Assembly (NCBI RefSeq): GCF_900112765.1
Contig: NZ_FOMZ01000001.1
Span: 496,001-560,000, forward strand
Source of the DNA: Actinopolyspora alba
GTDB lineage: Bacteria > Actinomycetota > Actinomycetes > Mycobacteriales > Pseudonocardiaceae
Length of the DNA: 64,000 nucleotides
Direction of reading: 5' to 3'
The notes beneath the pieces were generated by a model. It worked only from the letters and a program-made list of their open reading frames with translations, searched no databases and was not told the origin of the DNA. The position numbers and the translations under genes are program-made. This document shows positions 10,017-20,223 of the stretch, piece by piece (the first letter of the stretch is position 1; every line of letters begins with the position of its first letter).

Positions 10017-10883
10017 TTGACTCGACACCGCTCCCCCGGCGGTCAGCACAACACCCCGGTTCAACAGAACACCTCGGACGAAGAGTCCACATCGGATAAA
10101 CCGCGCCGACAACGCACCCCGACCCCACCGTCGGTACTGCGGGGCCGGATCGTGGTCGCCGCCGTCGCGGCGGGCGCCTTCGCCGCCGCGGGCCAGGCCA
10201 TGGCAGCCGAGCAGGACCAGTCCGACACCCCGCAGGAGGACCAGACCCCGCTGGCCTCCGGGCAGAACGCGGCGGCGTCGTTGGGCTCGGTCACGGACGG
10301 CTCCAAGAGCGGAACGACCGAAGTCGGTGGAACGAACAAGAGCTCCGACGGGACCAGCGTCGGCGGTGCGGTACCGGCACCCGAGATCCTGCCGGTGGCA
10401 CGAACCACCGACACCAATGACGAGGTGCGCAAGCTCGCCAAGAGCCAGCGGGTGGAGCAGGCCCGTGAGGAGGCGCTGCGCGAGGCTCGTCAACCCGATT
10501 ACTTCGCCCCCGCCGCGGGCACGTTCACCTCCGGCTTCGGCGGCCGCTGGGGCACCACCCACTACGGGATCGACATCGCCAACAGCAAGGGCACCCAGAT
10601 CGTCTCCGTGGCCGAGGGGACCGTGATCGAGGCGGGACCCGCCAGCGGCTTCGGCCTGTGGGTGCGCGTGCAGCACAACGACGGCACGATCAGCGTTTAC
10701 GGCCACGTCAACAGCATCACGGCGAACGTGGGCGAGCACGTCGAGGCCGGTGAACAGATCGCCACGATGGGCAACCGGGGTTTCTCCACCGGCACCCATC
10801 TGCACTTCGAGATCTGGAACTCCTACGGGACGAAGATCAACCCGCTGCCCTGGCTCAACGAGCGGGGCGTCTACGTCAGCTGA
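10017..10883 (+). CDS. Secreted M23 family metallopeptidase
   Basis: This is a peptidoglycan DD-endopeptidase-like protein (LytM/M23 fold), 288 residues. Zinc-binding motifs are visible: His182 and Asp186 in THYGIDIAN, and His261-Leu-His263 in THLHFE near the C-terminus. A single hydrophobic segment (IVVAAVAAGAFAAAGQAMA, about residues 40-60) is a signal peptide or anchor; an Asn/Ser/Thr/Gly-rich linker and a short helical stretch (KLAKSQRVEQAREEAL) precede the catalytic domain. TTG at 10017 is preferred because GGAAGG lies before it; GTG at 9984 is in frame but lacks one. Position next to sucC and pcrA matches Rv0950c, an M23 protein. Confidence 0.88.
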   Translation: MTRHRSPGGQHNTPVQQNTSDEESTSDKPRRQRTPTPPSVLRGRIVVAAVAAGAFAAAGQAMAAEQDQSDTPQEDQTPLASGQNAAASLGSVTDGSKSGTTEVGGTNKSSDGTSVGGAVPAPEILPVARTTDTNDEVRKLAKSQRVEQAREEALREARQPDYFAPAAGTFTSGFGGRWGTTHYGIDIANSKGTQIVSVAEGTVIEAGPASGFGLWVRVQHNDGTISVYGHVNSITANVGEHVEAGEQIATMGNRGFSTGTHLHFEIWNSYGTKINPLPWLNERGVYVS

Positions 10884-11319
10884 CCGAAACTCTCGTCCGT
10901 TGTGGACGAACCACGGCGACCCGTTCGCGAGGGGCGACGCCGCTCCTCGCGAACGTGCGTGGTCTGCTCGCCGGCCCTCCGCGCTCGGCACCGCACCGGA
11001 ACGGACACCGTGCGCGGTCCCGTGGTGTGCTCCTGTTCCCCGTTCACGCTCCCCGTCCGGGCGGCGTCAATTTCTCGCGAAATCGCCGCGCCGTTACGGC
11101 GGCATGGCCCCAGCTCCGTCAATTTCTCGCGAAATCGCCGCGTAGATCGCTACTCAAGAGCGGTCCAACGCTCCCGAGGCCCCGAGTCACGTAACGGCTA
11201 CCCGACCACCGCGCCAGAGCGACCGCCCCGATGACACAGCGACCGCTCCGGCGACACAGCGAGAGCCGCACGAGAGGTTCCGCCACTCGACGAGCCGAGG
11301 AAACCGGACGGACGAAACG
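10884..11319. other. Convergent spacer carrying two palindrome copies
   Basis: Spacer of 436 bases between the 3' ends of the M23 gene and the GbsR-like gene. No gene is supported. Two copies of the dispersed palindrome lie near its middle and are listed separately. Confidence 0.6.
11066..11142. repeat. Dispersed palindrome, copies 1 and 2
   Basis: Two identical 25-base units (11066-11090 and 11118-11142) share the dyad core ATTTCTCGCGAAAT, centred 52 bases apart. The same core recurs at 28.1 kb and 62.7 kb. Both copies lie between convergent genes. Function is unknown. Confidence 0.85.
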
Positions 11320-11841
11320 TTACTCGACGTTGTCGCCGTACCGCTGCTGTCGCCACTTCGTCATGATTCGGGGTAGCTCGGCACGCAGGAACTCGAAGAA
11401 CCTGCGGGTCTCGTCGAGACGCGCGCCCGCCGTGGTGTGCGGCCCGAGCGTGTCGGTGCCCGCTCGGAGCGTGTCCTCCCACTGCAGGAACTGGTCGTCG
11501 CGCTGCGCGAACGCCTCGTACCACATGTCGTCGCGCACCTGGTAGTGATCGTGGCGCTTGCCGGGCTCACGCTCGCGCGAGAGCAGCCCCACGCGGATCA
11601 GGTAACGCACCGCGCCGGAAACGGCGGCGGCGCTCACCTGCAACGAGCTTGCCAGTTCGGCCGCGGTGCACGAGCCGTCGTCATCGACGAGCATCCGCGC
11701 GAACACGCGGGCGGGCATGCGGGGAAACCCCGCCTCGGTCAGGTTGAGCGCGAACCGCTCGACGAACCGAGCCACCTCCCGCTCGTCACGGCCTGTCGCG
11801 TCCACCGGTTCCGGTGCGGGATCGGGTGCTGTCTCGGACAT
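11320..11841 (-). CDS. GbsR/MarR-type transcriptional regulator
   Basis: A 173-residue winged-helix regulator. The HTH lies at about residues 55-95, where CTAAELASSLQVSAAAVSGAVRYL reads as helix-turn-helix with wing GLLSREREPGKRHDHY. The N-terminal helix (RFVERFALNLTEAGFPRMPARVFARML) and the long C-terminal helical tail are typical of the GbsR branch of MarR proteins. It is transcribed divergently from an ABC exporter pair, 427 bases apart, with several inverted repeats in between. The simplest reading is a local repressor of that exporter, perhaps responding to an exported drug or lipid. Confidence 0.85.
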   Translation of the reverse strand: MSETAPDPAPEPVDATGRDEREVARFVERFALNLTEAGFPRMPARVFARMLVDDDGSCTAAELASSLQVSAAAVSGAVRYLIRVGLLSREREPGKRHDHYQVRDDMWYEAFAQRDDQFLQWEDTLRAGTDTLGPHTTAGARLDETRRFFEFLRAELPRIMTKWRQQRYGDNVE

Positions 11842-12268
11842 CCGGGACCTCCCGCACTCGTACCACGCATCAGTCGAGCGACTGATTCACATATTTGCTA
11901 AATTTCACAGCTCCGTGAAAGCAGTCTATCGCAACGATTCCGCCCCTCGGGAATCCCGCCCGCCGGCTCGCGAACCCGGCCGCCTCGCGGGCGCGGCCCG
12001 CTGACCAATCCCGGTTCGGCTCCACGACGGCGGGCAGGACGCGAAACCGGACGGCTCCGGTAGCACGATTCATTCTGTTCACAGATTTATGAACGTTGTG
12101 TACCATGTAAAACGTGGTACGCACGATCGCCAGCACCGGATCCGACAGGGCGGACCGCCGCGTGAAGCGGTTGTACTCCTCCCGCGCGGGGGAACGTACG
12201 GCGGACTCCGATCCGCCGCGGCTGTGAAAGGCAGCCGAACCGCCCGAATCCGTCCCGAAGGAGTCACG
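11842..12268. promoter_or_regulatory. Divergent control region with inverted repeats
   Basis: The region separating the regulator from the ABC exporter holds four dyads: CAGTCG-2-CGACTG (11871-11884), TTTCAC-6-GTGAAA (11903-11920), GTTCA-8-TGAAC (12077-12094) and GTACCA-9-TGGTAC (12100-12120). The last two are only 5 bases apart in a locally AT-rich stretch that looks like a promoter. They are candidate operators for the adjacent regulator. Which are bound is not known. Confidence 0.5.
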
Positions 12269-13195
12269 TTGAACTCCGACCCCACGGCCGTGACGATCTC
12301 CGGCCTGACCAAGAACTTCGGTCCGACCCACGCGCTGGACGGACTGGACCTGAGCGTGCGAACCGGCGAGGTGCACGGTTTCCTCGGCCCGAACGGCGCG
12401 GGGAAGACCACCACGATCCGGATCCTGCTCGGGCTGCTGCGCGCCGACTCCGGCGAGGCGAGACTGCTCGACGGCGACCCGTGGCACGACGCCACCGAGC
12501 TGCACCGCCGCATCGCCTACGTTCCGGGCGACGTGACGCTGTGGCCGAACCTCTCCGGCGGCGAGGTCATCGACCTGCTCGGCCGGTTGCGCGGCGGTAT
12601 CGACCAGCACCGCAAGGAGGACCTGCTGCGCCGGTTCGACCTCGATCCGCGCAAGAAGGCACGTACCTACTCCAAGGGGAACCGGCAGAAGGTCGGTCTG
12701 GTGGCCGCGCTCGCCTCCGAACCCGAGCTGCTCGTGCTGGACGAACCGACCTCGGGGCTGGACCCGCTGATGGAGGAGACCTTCCGGGAGTGCGTTCGGC
12801 AGCAGCAGCGCGAGGGACGCACCGTGCTGCTGTCCAGCCACATCCTCTCCGAGGTCGAGGCGCTTTGCGACCGGGTGACCATCGTCCGCTCCGGGCGCAC
12901 CGTGGAGTCCGGCACCCTGGCCGAACTGCGGCACCTGACCCGCACCTCGGTCACCGCGGAACTCTCGGCGGCACCGGAGGGGCTGGCCGAGCTGTCCGGC
13001 GTGCACGACCTGGAGATCACCGGCACCCACGTGCGCTGCGAGGTGGACACCCCGCACCTGGACGGGGTGCTGCGCGAACTCACCGCGGTCGGGGTCCGAA
13101 GTCTGACGAGTCAGCCCCCCACCCTGGAAGAGCTGTTCCTGCGGCACTACGAACAGCGGTCGGAGACCTCCACCCCCGAAGGAGCGAACCGATGA
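12269..13195 (+). CDS. ABC exporter ATP-binding subunit
   Basis: ATPase of an ABC-2 type exporter, 308 residues. Walker A is GPNGAGKTT (residues 40-48), Walker B is [14 protein letters not shown], and the H-loop is LLSSHILSE. The signature motif is the variant YSKGNRQK in place of the usual LSGGQ form. The C-terminal 90 residues form a family-specific domain. TTG at 12269 was chosen because GAAGGAG lies six bases ahead and the family N-terminus begins there. The stop overlaps the ATG of the permease gene (ATGA), indicating translational coupling. The substrate is unknown; drug or polyketide export is typical of this family. Confidence 0.92.
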   Translation: MNSDPTAVTISGLTKNFGPTHALDGLDLSVRTGEVHGFLGPNGAGKTTTIRILLGLLRADSGEARLLDGDPWHDATELHRRIAYVPGDVTLWPNLSGGEVIDLLGRLRGGIDQHRKEDLLRRFDLDPRKKARTYSKGNRQKVGLVAALASEPELLVLDEPTSGLDPLMEETFRECVRQQQREGRTVLLSSHILSEVEALCDRVTIVRSGRTVESGTLAELRHLTRTSVTAELSAAPEGLAELSGVHDLEITGTHVRCEVDTPHLDGVLRELTAVGVRSLTSQPPTLEELFLRHYEQRSETSTPEGANR

Positions 13196-14787
13196 GCACG
13201 TTGCGCGGAACGGGAGCGCTCGTCCGGCTGATACTTCGCAGGGACCGGGTACGCATCCCGGCATGGATCCTCGGAGTGGCGGTGTTCCTGCTGGGCAGCG
13301 TGGCCACCTTCCCGGTGGCCCTCGACTCCGCCGCCGACCGGCAGGCGCGGGCCGCCCTGATGAACAACCCGGCCACGGTGGTGCTGACCGGCCCCGGTTT
13401 CGGCCAGCGGGACTACACCTTCGGCGCGATGGTCGCCAACGAGATGGGCGGGATGACGGCGGTGCTCGTCGCGCTGATGAGCATCCTGCTGCTGGTGCGG
13501 CACAGCCGCCACGAGGAGGAGAGCGGCCGGGTCGAGCTGCTGCGCGCGGGAGTGGTCGGCAGGCACGCCCCGCTCACGGCGGCGCTGGTCACCGTCATCG
13601 GCGTGAACCTGGTGCTGGGAGCCCTGCTCGGTTTCGCACTGCCCGTGGTGCTGCCGGAGCTGAGCACGGCGGGCTCGCTGTTGTTCGCGGCGGGGCTGGC
13701 CATGGTGGGCACGGTCTTCACCGCGGTGGCGGCGGTGACCGCACAGCTCATGGAGCACGGCCGAGCGGCGGTGGGAGCGGCGGCCTCGCTCCTCGCGCTG
13801 AGCTATGCGCTGCGCGGCGCGGGCGACCTGGGCGACGGCACGCTCTCCTGGCTCTCCCCGATCGGTTGGTCGCAGCGCACCCGGGCCTACGTCGACGGCA
13901 CCGGCTGGCCGCTGCTGCTCGGGGTGGCGCTGACGGTGCTGCTGCTGTTCGGAGCGTTTCTGCTGCGTTCCCGGCGCGACGAGGGAGCGGGACTGGTGCG
14001 GGGTCGCTCCGGTCGTGCGACCGCCTCGGCACTGCTGTCCGGCCCGTTCACGCTGGCACTGCGGCTGCAGCGCGGCGTGCTGACGGGCTGGACGATCGGT
14101 TTCGTGCTGTTCGGCGCGTTCGTGGGCGCGATAGGTGAGCAGGCAGCGGTGTTCGTGCGGGAGAACGAGATGGCCCGGCGCTACTTCGAGCAGGCGGGCG
14201 GAGCCGACTCCGCCGAGACGATGATCGCCACCTACCTCTCGCTGATGGGCATGGTGGCCGGTGGGTTCGCGCTGCAGTCCGCCGGGCTGCTGCGTGCGGA
14301 GGAGTCGGCCGGGAGGGTGGAACCCCTGCTGGGTGGCACCCCGCTGAGCCGGTCGCGCTGGGCACTGTCCGGTCTGGCGGCCACGCTGTGCGGCAGCGTG
14401 CTGGTGATGGGCGGGGCCGGGCTCGGTGCGGGGCTGGTCTACGCGGGAACCAGCGGCGATCCGAGCAACGCCGCCCGGATACTGGGTGCGGCGCTGGCCT
14501 ACCTGCCCGCGGTCTGGGTACTGGCCGGGCTCTCGACCCTGCTGTTCGGGGTGCTGCCCGGAGCCACCGGCCTGAGTTGGCTCGTCCTGACCGGGATCGT
14601 CTTCGTGGGGATGTTCGGGCCGCTGCTACGAGTGCCGGATCGGATCTCGGACCTCTCGCCGTTCGCCCACGTGCCGATGCTGCCCACCGAGGAGTTCACC
14701 CCGGTACCGCTGCTCGTGCTGGCAGCCACGGCGGTACTGCTGACGGCGATCGGAGTCGCCCGATACCGGCGTCGTGACACTGCTTGA
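13192..14787 (+). CDS. ABC exporter permease, large two-module type
   Basis: A 531-residue permease with about twelve membrane spans in two similar halves. Both halves start with a basic segment then a long span: [20 protein letters not shown] near residue 20 and [20 protein letters not shown] near residue 290. Charged motifs [18 protein letters not shown] and [18 protein letters not shown] occupy equivalent positions in the two halves, pointing to an internal duplication. It is coupled to the ATPase gene by a 4-base overlap. The family is common in actinobacteria as drug or polyketide exporters. Confidence 0.88.
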   Translation: MSTLRGTGALVRLILRRDRVRIPAWILGVAVFLLGSVATFPVALDSAADRQARAALMNNPATVVLTGPGFGQRDYTFGAMVANEMGGMTAVLVALMSILLLVRHSRHEEESGRVELLRAGVVGRHAPLTAALVTVIGVNLVLGALLGFALPVVLPELSTAGSLLFAAGLAMVGTVFTAVAAVTAQLMEHGRAAVGAAASLLALSYALRGAGDLGDGTLSWLSPIGWSQRTRAYVDGTGWPLLLGVALTVLLLFGAFLLRSRRDEGAGLVRGRSGRATASALLSGPFTLALRLQRGVLTGWTIGFVLFGAFVGAIGEQAAVFVRENEMARRYFEQAGGADSAETMIATYLSLMGMVAGGFALQSAGLLRAEESAGRVEPLLGGTPLSRSRWALSGLAATLCGSVLVMGGAGLGAGLVYAGTSGDPSNAARILGAALAYLPAVWVLAGLSTLLFGVLPGATGLSWLVLTGIVFVGMFGPLLRVPDRISDLSPFAHVPMLPTEEFTPVPLLVLAATAVLLTAIGVARYRRRDTA

Positions 14788-14796
14788 ACCGTCTCG

Positions 14797-14837
14797 ACGT
14801 CCCGGACCTCGCGGCCGAACCGCGAGGTCCGGGACGT
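14797..14837. terminator. Bidirectional hairpin, ABC permease / pcrA
   Basis: Perfect 18-bp stem (14797-14814 with 14820-14837) and a 5-base loop, sitting between the convergent stops of the permease gene and pcrA. Likely a shared terminator. Confidence 0.85.
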
Positions 14838-14838
14838 T

Positions 14839-17325
14839 CTACAGCTTCACCAGCGGCACGCTGCCGATGAGCATGAGCCGGATGGTGCCCGAGTCGCCGA
14901 AATCGATGTTGGCCGTGGCGCGCGCCCCTTCACCGTCGGTGGAGAGCACCGTGCCGAGGCCGTACTTGTCGTGGTTGACCCGGTCGCCCGCCTCGAGCTT
15001 GATCGGAACGGAGTTCTTCCAGCTCGACGCGCCACCACCGCGGGAACCGCGATCCCCCGAGCCGGAGGGACCCCCCGTCCCGATCTCCGAGCCACCGCGA
15101 CCGCCCCAGCCGCCGCGTTCGCGTGGTGCGGAACGCTCCGGTTCCAGCTTGCGCCACTCCACGAGATGCTGCGGAATCTCGGTGATGAACCGCGAGGCCG
15201 GATTGGTGACCGGTTGCCCCCAGGCGGAGCGCATCAACGCGCGGGAGAGGTACAACCGTCGCCGGGCGCGGGTGATACCGACGTAAGCCAGCCTGCGCTC
15301 CTCGGACAGCTCCTGCGAATCCCCCAACGCCCGCATGTGCGGGAAGACGCCGTCCTCCCAGCCGGTGGCGAACACGACCGGGAACTCCAGTCCCTTCGCG
15401 GTGTGCAGTGTCATGAGCGTGACCAGGCCGTCGCTGTTCTCCGGCAACGCGTCGGCGTCGGCCACCAGCGAGACGCGCTCCAGAAAGGCACCGATCGAGT
15501 CGTCGGGCAGCGGGTTGTCGTCCTGTTCCGCGTTCGCGGAGTCGCCGTCACCGGAGACCTCGCCGGCTGAATCACCGCCGCCGGAAGCACCATCCGATGT
15601 GGACTCCGACTCCCCGGCCGGGCGCGTGTCGCCGAACTCCCGGGCCACGCTGATCAGCTCGTCGAGGTTCTCCACCCGGGAGGCGTCCTGCGGGTCGTCG
15701 CTGCTCTCCAGCTCACCCCGGTAACCGGTGCGTTCGAGCAACGTGCGCAGCACCTCGGCCACGTCGTTGTTCGCGGCCACCTCGCGCAACTCGTCGAGCA
15801 GTTCGGTGAAACCGGCCACGGCGCGTGCCGCACGCGAGTTGAGCTGCCCGATCTCGCCCCGTGCCGCGTGTCGTAGCGCGGCACCGAACGAGATGCGCTC
15901 CTGCTCGGCGTACTCGGCGAGCACCGTCTCGGCACGCTGTCCGATCCCGCGCTTGGGGACGTTGAGAATCCGGCGCAGGCTCACGGTGTCGTCGGGATTG
16001 TCCAGAACCCGCAGGTAGGCCAACGCGTCACGGACCTCGCGGCGCTCGTAGAACCGCACCCCGCCGATGACCCGGTACGGCAGTCCCAGCCTGATGAACA
16101 CTTCCTCGAACACCCGGGACTGGTTGTTGGTGCGGTAGAAGACGGCGATGTCGTTGAAGGTGGCCTCTCCCGAGTCCACGAGCCGGTCGATCTCGGCGGC
16201 CACGAACGCGGCCTCGTCGTGCTCGTTGTCGCCCACGTAACCGACGAGTGGTTCCCCCTCGCCCGCCTCGCTCCAGAGCCGCTTCTCCCTGCGGCCGGTG
16301 TTGGAACGGATCACGGAGTTGGCCGCCGACAGGATCGTCTGGGTGGAGCGGTAGTTCTGCTCCAGCACGATCGTGTCCGCCTCGGGGTAGTCCCGCTCGA
16401 ACTCCTCGATGTTGCGGATCGTGGCGCCGCGGAAGGCGTAGATCGACTGATCGGCGTCACCGACCACGCACAGCTCGGCGGGCGGAACCTCGCTCGCGTC
16501 CGACTCGGTACCGACCAGCTCGCGCACCAGCGCGTACTGCGCGTGGTTGGTGTCCTGGTACTCGTCGACCATGATGTGCCGGAACCTGCGGCGGTAGTGC
16601 TCTGCCACGGCCGGGTGATCACGCAGCAGCGAGACCGTGCGCATGATCAGGTCGTCGAAGTCCATCGCGTTGGAGTCCGCCAGCCGACGCTGGTAGGCGG
16701 CGTAGACATCGGCGACCTTGCGCTCCAGGTCGCTGCCGACACGTTCGGCGGCCGTCTCCGGATCGACGAGTTCGTTCTTCAGGTTCGAGATCTGCGCCGC
16801 GAGCGTGCGCACCGGATACCGCTTGGAGTCCAGTTCCAGGTCCCTGGCCACCAACGTGACGAGCCGCCTGGAGTCGTCGGCGTCGTAGATCGAGAAATTG
16901 GTCGAGAGCCCCAGCGTTCTCGCTTCACGGCGGAGGATGCGCACGCACATCGAGTGGAAGGTGGAGACCCACATCGCGTTGGCGCGCCTGCCCACGAGCT
17001 CGGCCACCCGTTCCTTCATCTCGGTGGCGGCCTTGTTGGTGAACGTGATCGCCATGATCTGGCCGGGGTGCACACCACGCTGGTCCAGCAGGTGCGCGAT
17101 GCGGTGGGTGAGCACCTTGGTCTTGCCCGATCCGGCCCCGGCGACCACCAGCAGTGGTGTACCGCTGTGCAGTACCGCGCGGCACTGCTGCGGATTCAGC
17201 TCCGAGACCAGCTGTTCGCTGGAAGGCAGCGGCGCGGCCCTCGCCGGGCCGTCCCGGCCATCGGGAGGGGGCGTCCCGTCGGATCGGACGGGACCGTCGG
17301 CTGCGGCGTCGAACAGGGTGCTCAT
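14839..17325 (-). CDS. pcrA: ATP-dependent DNA helicase UvrD/PcrA
   Basis: A superfamily 1 3'-5' helicase for repair and replication restart, 828 residues. Motifs run in order: Q motif LNPQQCRAV, Walker A AGAGSGKT, TFTNKAA (Ia), VDEYQDTN (II), GDADQSIYAFRGA (III), QNYRST (IV), VTLMTLHTAKGLEFPVV (V) and VGITRARRRLY (VI). An acidic Ser/Gly-rich insert lies at about residues 590-640, and a basic, Gly-rich linker leads to a C-terminal Tudor-like PcrA domain (DRVNHDKYGLGTV). The ATG at 17325 (MSTLFDAA) fits homologs; the frame stays open 24 codons upstream. No strong Shine-Dalgarno is visible. Confidence 0.95.
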   Translation of the reverse strand: MSTLFDAAADGPVRSDGTPPPDGRDGPARAAPLPSSEQLVSELNPQQCRAVLHSGTPLLVVAGAGSGKTKVLTHRIAHLLDQRGVHPGQIMAITFTNKAATEMKERVAELVGRRANAMWVSTFHSMCVRILRREARTLGLSTNFSIYDADDSRRLVTLVARDLELDSKRYPVRTLAAQISNLKNELVDPETAAERVGSDLERKVADVYAAYQRRLADSNAMDFDDLIMRTVSLLRDHPAVAEHYRRRFRHIMVDEYQDTNHAQYALVRELVGTESDASEVPPAELCVVGDADQSIYAFRGATIRNIEEFERDYPEADTIVLEQNYRSTQTILSAANSVIRSNTGRREKRLWSEAGEGEPLVGYVGDNEHDEAAFVAAEIDRLVDSGEATFNDIAVFYRTNNQSRVFEEVFIRLGLPYRVIGGVRFYERREVRDALAYLRVLDNPDDTVSLRRILNVPKRGIGQRAETVLAEYAEQERISFGAALRHAARGEIGQLNSRAARAVAGFTELLDELREVAANNDVAEVLRTLLERTGYRGELESSDDPQDASRVENLDELISVAREFGDTRPAGESESTSDGASGGGDSAGEVSGDGDSANAEQDDNPLPDDSIGAFLERVSLVADADALPENSDGLVTLMTLHTAKGLEFPVVFATGWEDGVFPHMRALGDSQELSEERRLAYVGITRARRRLYLSRALMRSAWGQPVTNPASRFITEIPQHLVEWRKLEPERSAPRERGGWGGRGGSEIGTGGPSGSGDRGSRGGGASSWKNSVPIKLEAGDRVNHDKYGLGTVLSTDGEGARATANIDFGDSGTIRLMLIGSVPLVKL

Positions 17326-17605
17326 CGGTAATTCAGAGTACCGTTCCGGAACCGGCGTACCACGGGCAGCCGAGACCGGACACCGCACCGATATCACTCG
17401 TTCGAACCAGAGAAGGAGTGGTGGTGCGACCTGGTTCGTTGTGGCAGACTGACCGCGTGCTTACACGTAGTCGCCAGTTTTTCTACGGGCCCGGGACTCC
17501 GGCGTCCGTAGCTGTGTAAGCTCCAAGAACGATGCCCCGGAGTTCCGAACCCGGGGCGGTGGCGCATCCGGGGCGGATTCCGGGACCGACGACCCGGAGG
17601 AAGAG

Positions 17606-17914
17606 TTGAGCGCGACCGTGGACAGCGATCAAACCGGTGCCGAAAGCCCCGACCCCGAGTGGCCCGCCGAGAACGGTTCGGTCGAGGAACTCAGGGACGA
17701 GATCGACTACCTCGACGAGGAAATCCTGCGCCTGATCAAACGTCGGGCCGAGGTGTCCCGCCAAGTGGGCGCGGCACGAATGGCCGAAGGTGGCACGCGC
17801 ATCGTCTACAACCGGGAAATGGACGTGCTGGCGCGCTACCGTGAGCTGGGATCCGAGGGACGGGAACTGGCGATGATCCTGCTCAGGCTCGGTCGCGGCA
17901 AACTGGGGCACTGA
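17606..17914 (+). CDS. Chorismate mutase (AroQ, short actinobacterial type)
   Basis: Converts chorismate to prephenate for Phe and Tyr synthesis. The 102-residue all-helical protein contains RDEIDYLDEEILRLIKRRAEVSRQVG, the catalytic-Arg helix, and ends in LAMILLRLGRGKLGH. This ending closely matches the M. tuberculosis enzyme Rv0948c, whose activity rises on binding DAHP synthase through the C-terminus. Divergence from pcrA repeats the mycobacterial order. TTG at 17606 is preferred because GGAGGAAG is well spaced before it. Confidence 0.93.
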   Translation: MSATVDSDQTGAESPDPEWPAENGSVEELRDEIDYLDEEILRLIKRRAEVSRQVGAARMAEGGTRIVYNREMDVLARYRELGSEGRELAMILLRLGRGKLGH

Positions 17915-17990
17915 CCGGCACTTCCGAACGGGTTCGGCCGAACGGTCGCTCGGTGGAAACCGGCGGGCGTCCGAGCGGTCCGGCCGGACC

Positions 17991-18782
17991 TCAATGGGCC
18001 GACCAACCACCGTCCATCGAGAACGAGGACCCGGTGACCGAGATGGCGGAAACACCGCACAACCACGCGGTCAGCTCCGCCACCTCCACCGGATCCACCA
18101 ACCGTTTGACCGGCGTGCGCGCGAGCAGCACGTCCTCGATCACCTGCTCCCGGGGAACGCGGTGCCGCACGGTGTGCTCGGCGATCCGGCGTTCGAGAAG
18201 CGGAGTACGCACGTACCCCGGACAGATGCAGTTCGAGGTCACCCCGTAACCCGCCGCTTCGACGGCCACGGTCTTGGACAACCCTTCCAGGCCGTGTTTG
18301 GCGGTGACGTACGCGCTCTTCAGGGGTGCGGCACGAATACCGTGGACCGAGGAGATGTTGACGATCCTGCCCCATCCGTTGTGGTACATCCCGGGCAGCG
18401 CCGAACGGATGATCCGGAACGGAGCCTGCACCATGACCGCCAGCAGCAGTTGGAACATGTCCGGCGGATACTGGTGCACCGGAGCCACGTGCTGCAGCCC
18501 AGCGTTGTTGACCACTATGTCGGTGTCCTCGCCCAGCTCGGCGACGGCATCCGGTTCGGACAGGTCGACGACGGTGTACCGCGCCCCTGTCTCCTCGGCC
18601 ACCCTTTCCACCGATTCCGGGACGCGGTCGACGAGCAGCAACCGGGCCCCGGAGACCGCCAGTTTCCGCGCGACCGCCGCCCCGATCCCGCTCCCCGCTC
18701 CGGTGACGAGCGCCCGTTTGCCCGTCAGATCCACCGCGACGTCGGCGGATGGCCCCGCCGCGGCAGCCGAACTGTCAGCCAT
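17991..18782 (-). CDS. 3-hydroxybutyrate dehydrogenase (SDR)
   Basis: A 263-residue short-chain dehydrogenase. The NAD-binding motif is TGAGSGIG (near residue 27), the active site is Ser plus YVTAK (Tyr and Lys), and NNAGLQHVAPV is the sequence typical of D-3-hydroxybutyrate dehydrogenases. The likely reaction is oxidation of 3-hydroxybutyrate to acetoacetate during storage-polymer or ketone use. It ends 76 bases from the convergent chorismate mutase gene. The SDR call is certain; the substrate is likely from the family-specific motif. Confidence 0.88.
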   Translation of the reverse strand: MADSSAAAAGPSADVAVDLTGKRALVTGAGSGIGAAVARKLAVSGARLLLVDRVPESVERVAEETGARYTVVDLSEPDAVAELGEDTDIVVNNAGLQHVAPVHQYPPDMFQLLLAVMVQAPFRIIRSALPGMYHNGWGRIVNISSVHGIRAAPLKSAYVTAKHGLEGLSKTVAVEAAGYGVTSNCICPGYVRTPLLERRIAEHTVRHRVPREQVIEDVLLARTPVKRLVDPVEVAELTAWLCGVSAISVTGSSFSMDGGWSAH

Positions 18783-18949
18783 ACCGGCAACTTAAAGGTG
18801 GTCTCGCCCGCTATCCAACATCCGTACAGGGGCAATTCGCTGCGGAATCCGACGGTGGCCGGGTTTTTTCGACGGTGGCTGGGCTTTTCGGGTACTACGC
18901 TGTCGATCGGATATGGCAGAACCGGCCACGATTAGGGGAAGGTGGACAC

Positions 18950-19267
18950 ATGGGCACGATTATCGACGTGATCGCGTTCGTGGTCACTCTGCTCGCGTTG
19001 TTGGCAGCGCTGGGCCACGCTGGGTATCTGACGTTGTTGTCGACCGCGGCGCGGAAACGGCCCGGCGGACAACCGGCTGCCAAGTTCGCCCGGAAACGGG
19101 CTCCCGTGGCGGGTACCGCGCTCGGCCTGGGACTGCTGGCCGTGCTGTTGTCCACGGGGGGTGTGGTCCCGGACGTGTTCGCGATCCTGCTCGGTGGTGG
19201 CGTGGGACTCGGTTCGACGCACGCGTTGCGGAGCACCCAGCAGGACTTTCGTGGTGGCAGGTACTGA
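18950..19267 (+). CDS. Small membrane protein
   Basis: 105 residues with an N-terminal span (IIDVIAFVVTLLALLAALGHAGYLTLL), a basic loop (ARKRPGG and KFARKRAPV), and a hydrophobic second half (residues 50-90) rich in Gly and Leu. Ends in DFRGGRY. GGGGAAGG stands 6 bases before the ATG. No family was recognised. It lies alone between bdh and the LmbE-type gene. Confidence 0.65.
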   Translation: MGTIIDVIAFVVTLLALLAALGHAGYLTLLSTAARKRPGGQPAAKFARKRAPVAGTALGLGLLAVLLSTGGVVPDVFAILLGGGVGLGSTHALRSTQQDFRGGRY

Positions 19268-19439
19268 TCGGAGCTCGCCGCGCCCCGCATGAGGGCGTGC
19301 CCCGCATCCGGGCCGGGACCGCCCTCCCGCAGCCGCCCGCTCTCGCCCGGAAGTGGACCTCGAACGAACTGCCATGATCACTGATCGTGTCTTTCCGACC
19401 CGTTTCCGAGATGTCGGCGGGGCTGCCTAGGCTGTCCCC

Positions 19440-20177
19440 GTGATCGATTCACCGAACCCGTCCACCGGCGCCCCGGAACGCGTTCTCGTGGTGACGGCCC
19501 ATCCCGATGACGTCGACTTCGGCAGTGCGGGAACCGTCGCGGGCTGGACGGCGGGCGGCACCTCGGTCAGCTACTGCGTCTGCACCGCGGGCGAGGCCGG
19601 AGCTCCGGAGGACGCCTCGCGGGAGCGGGTGCGACAGCTGCGCATCGCGGAGCAGCGACGTGCCGCCGCACGGGTCGGGGTCGACGACGTGCGTTTCCTC
19701 GACCACGAGGACGGCAGACTGTCTCCGGACCTGACGTTGCGCCGCCGTATCACCCGCGTGATCCGCTCCGTGTGCCCGGAAATCGTCGTCACGCACTCCC
19801 CCGAGATCAACTGGTCCCGCATCGCACTGGCCCACCCGGACCACCGTGCCGTTGGTGAGGCCACCCTGGCGGCGGTGTATCCGGACGCGCGGAATCCCTT
19901 CGCACACCCGGAGTTGCTCGACCGGGAAGGACTGCGGCCGTGGACGGTGCGGCAGCTCTGGATCACCGAATCGCCGGAGGAGCGCGCCAATCACGCGGTC
20001 GACGTGACCGACCGGTTCACGGACAAGATCGCGGCGCTGTCGGAGCACGCCTCGCAAGTGGCGGATTCACGGGATCTCGCCGCGATGCTGCGCGAGCACT
20101 TAGGCGACAACGCGCGACGACACGGACTGGCGGAGGGCCGGATGGCCGAAGTGTTCCAAGTGGTCAACACCGAGTGA
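19440..20177 (+). CDS. PIG-L/LmbE-type deacetylase
   Basis: A zinc-dependent N-acetylglucosaminyl deacetylase family member of 245 residues. The first metal motif is AHPDD (residues 20-24, followed by VDFGSAG) and the second is HPDHR near residue 137. Relatives remove acetyl groups from GlcNAc-inositol (MshB) or cleave mycothiol conjugates (Mca), but those are about 280-300 residues. This shorter form belongs to the general class and its substrate is open. GTG start. No operon partner is evident. Confidence 0.88.
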   Translation: MIDSPNPSTGAPERVLVVTAHPDDVDFGSAGTVAGWTAGGTSVSYCVCTAGEAGAPEDASRERVRQLRIAEQRRAAARVGVDDVRFLDHEDGRLSPDLTLRRRITRVIRSVCPEIVVTHSPEINWSRIALAHPDHRAVGEATLAAVYPDARNPFAHPELLDREGLRPWTVRQLWITESPEERANHAVDVTDRFTDKIAALSEHASQVADSRDLAAMLREHLGDNARRHGLAEGRMAEVFQVVNTE

Positions 20178-20223
20178 GTCGGCGCGGGAAGTCCCGGACG
20201 GCACGGCAGAAGGGCGAGTCGCG

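Noticed and set aside
11066-11142. CRISPR-like repeat pair
   Set aside because: Only two units here, with internal dyad symmetry, and copies scattered over 50 kb; no cas genes.
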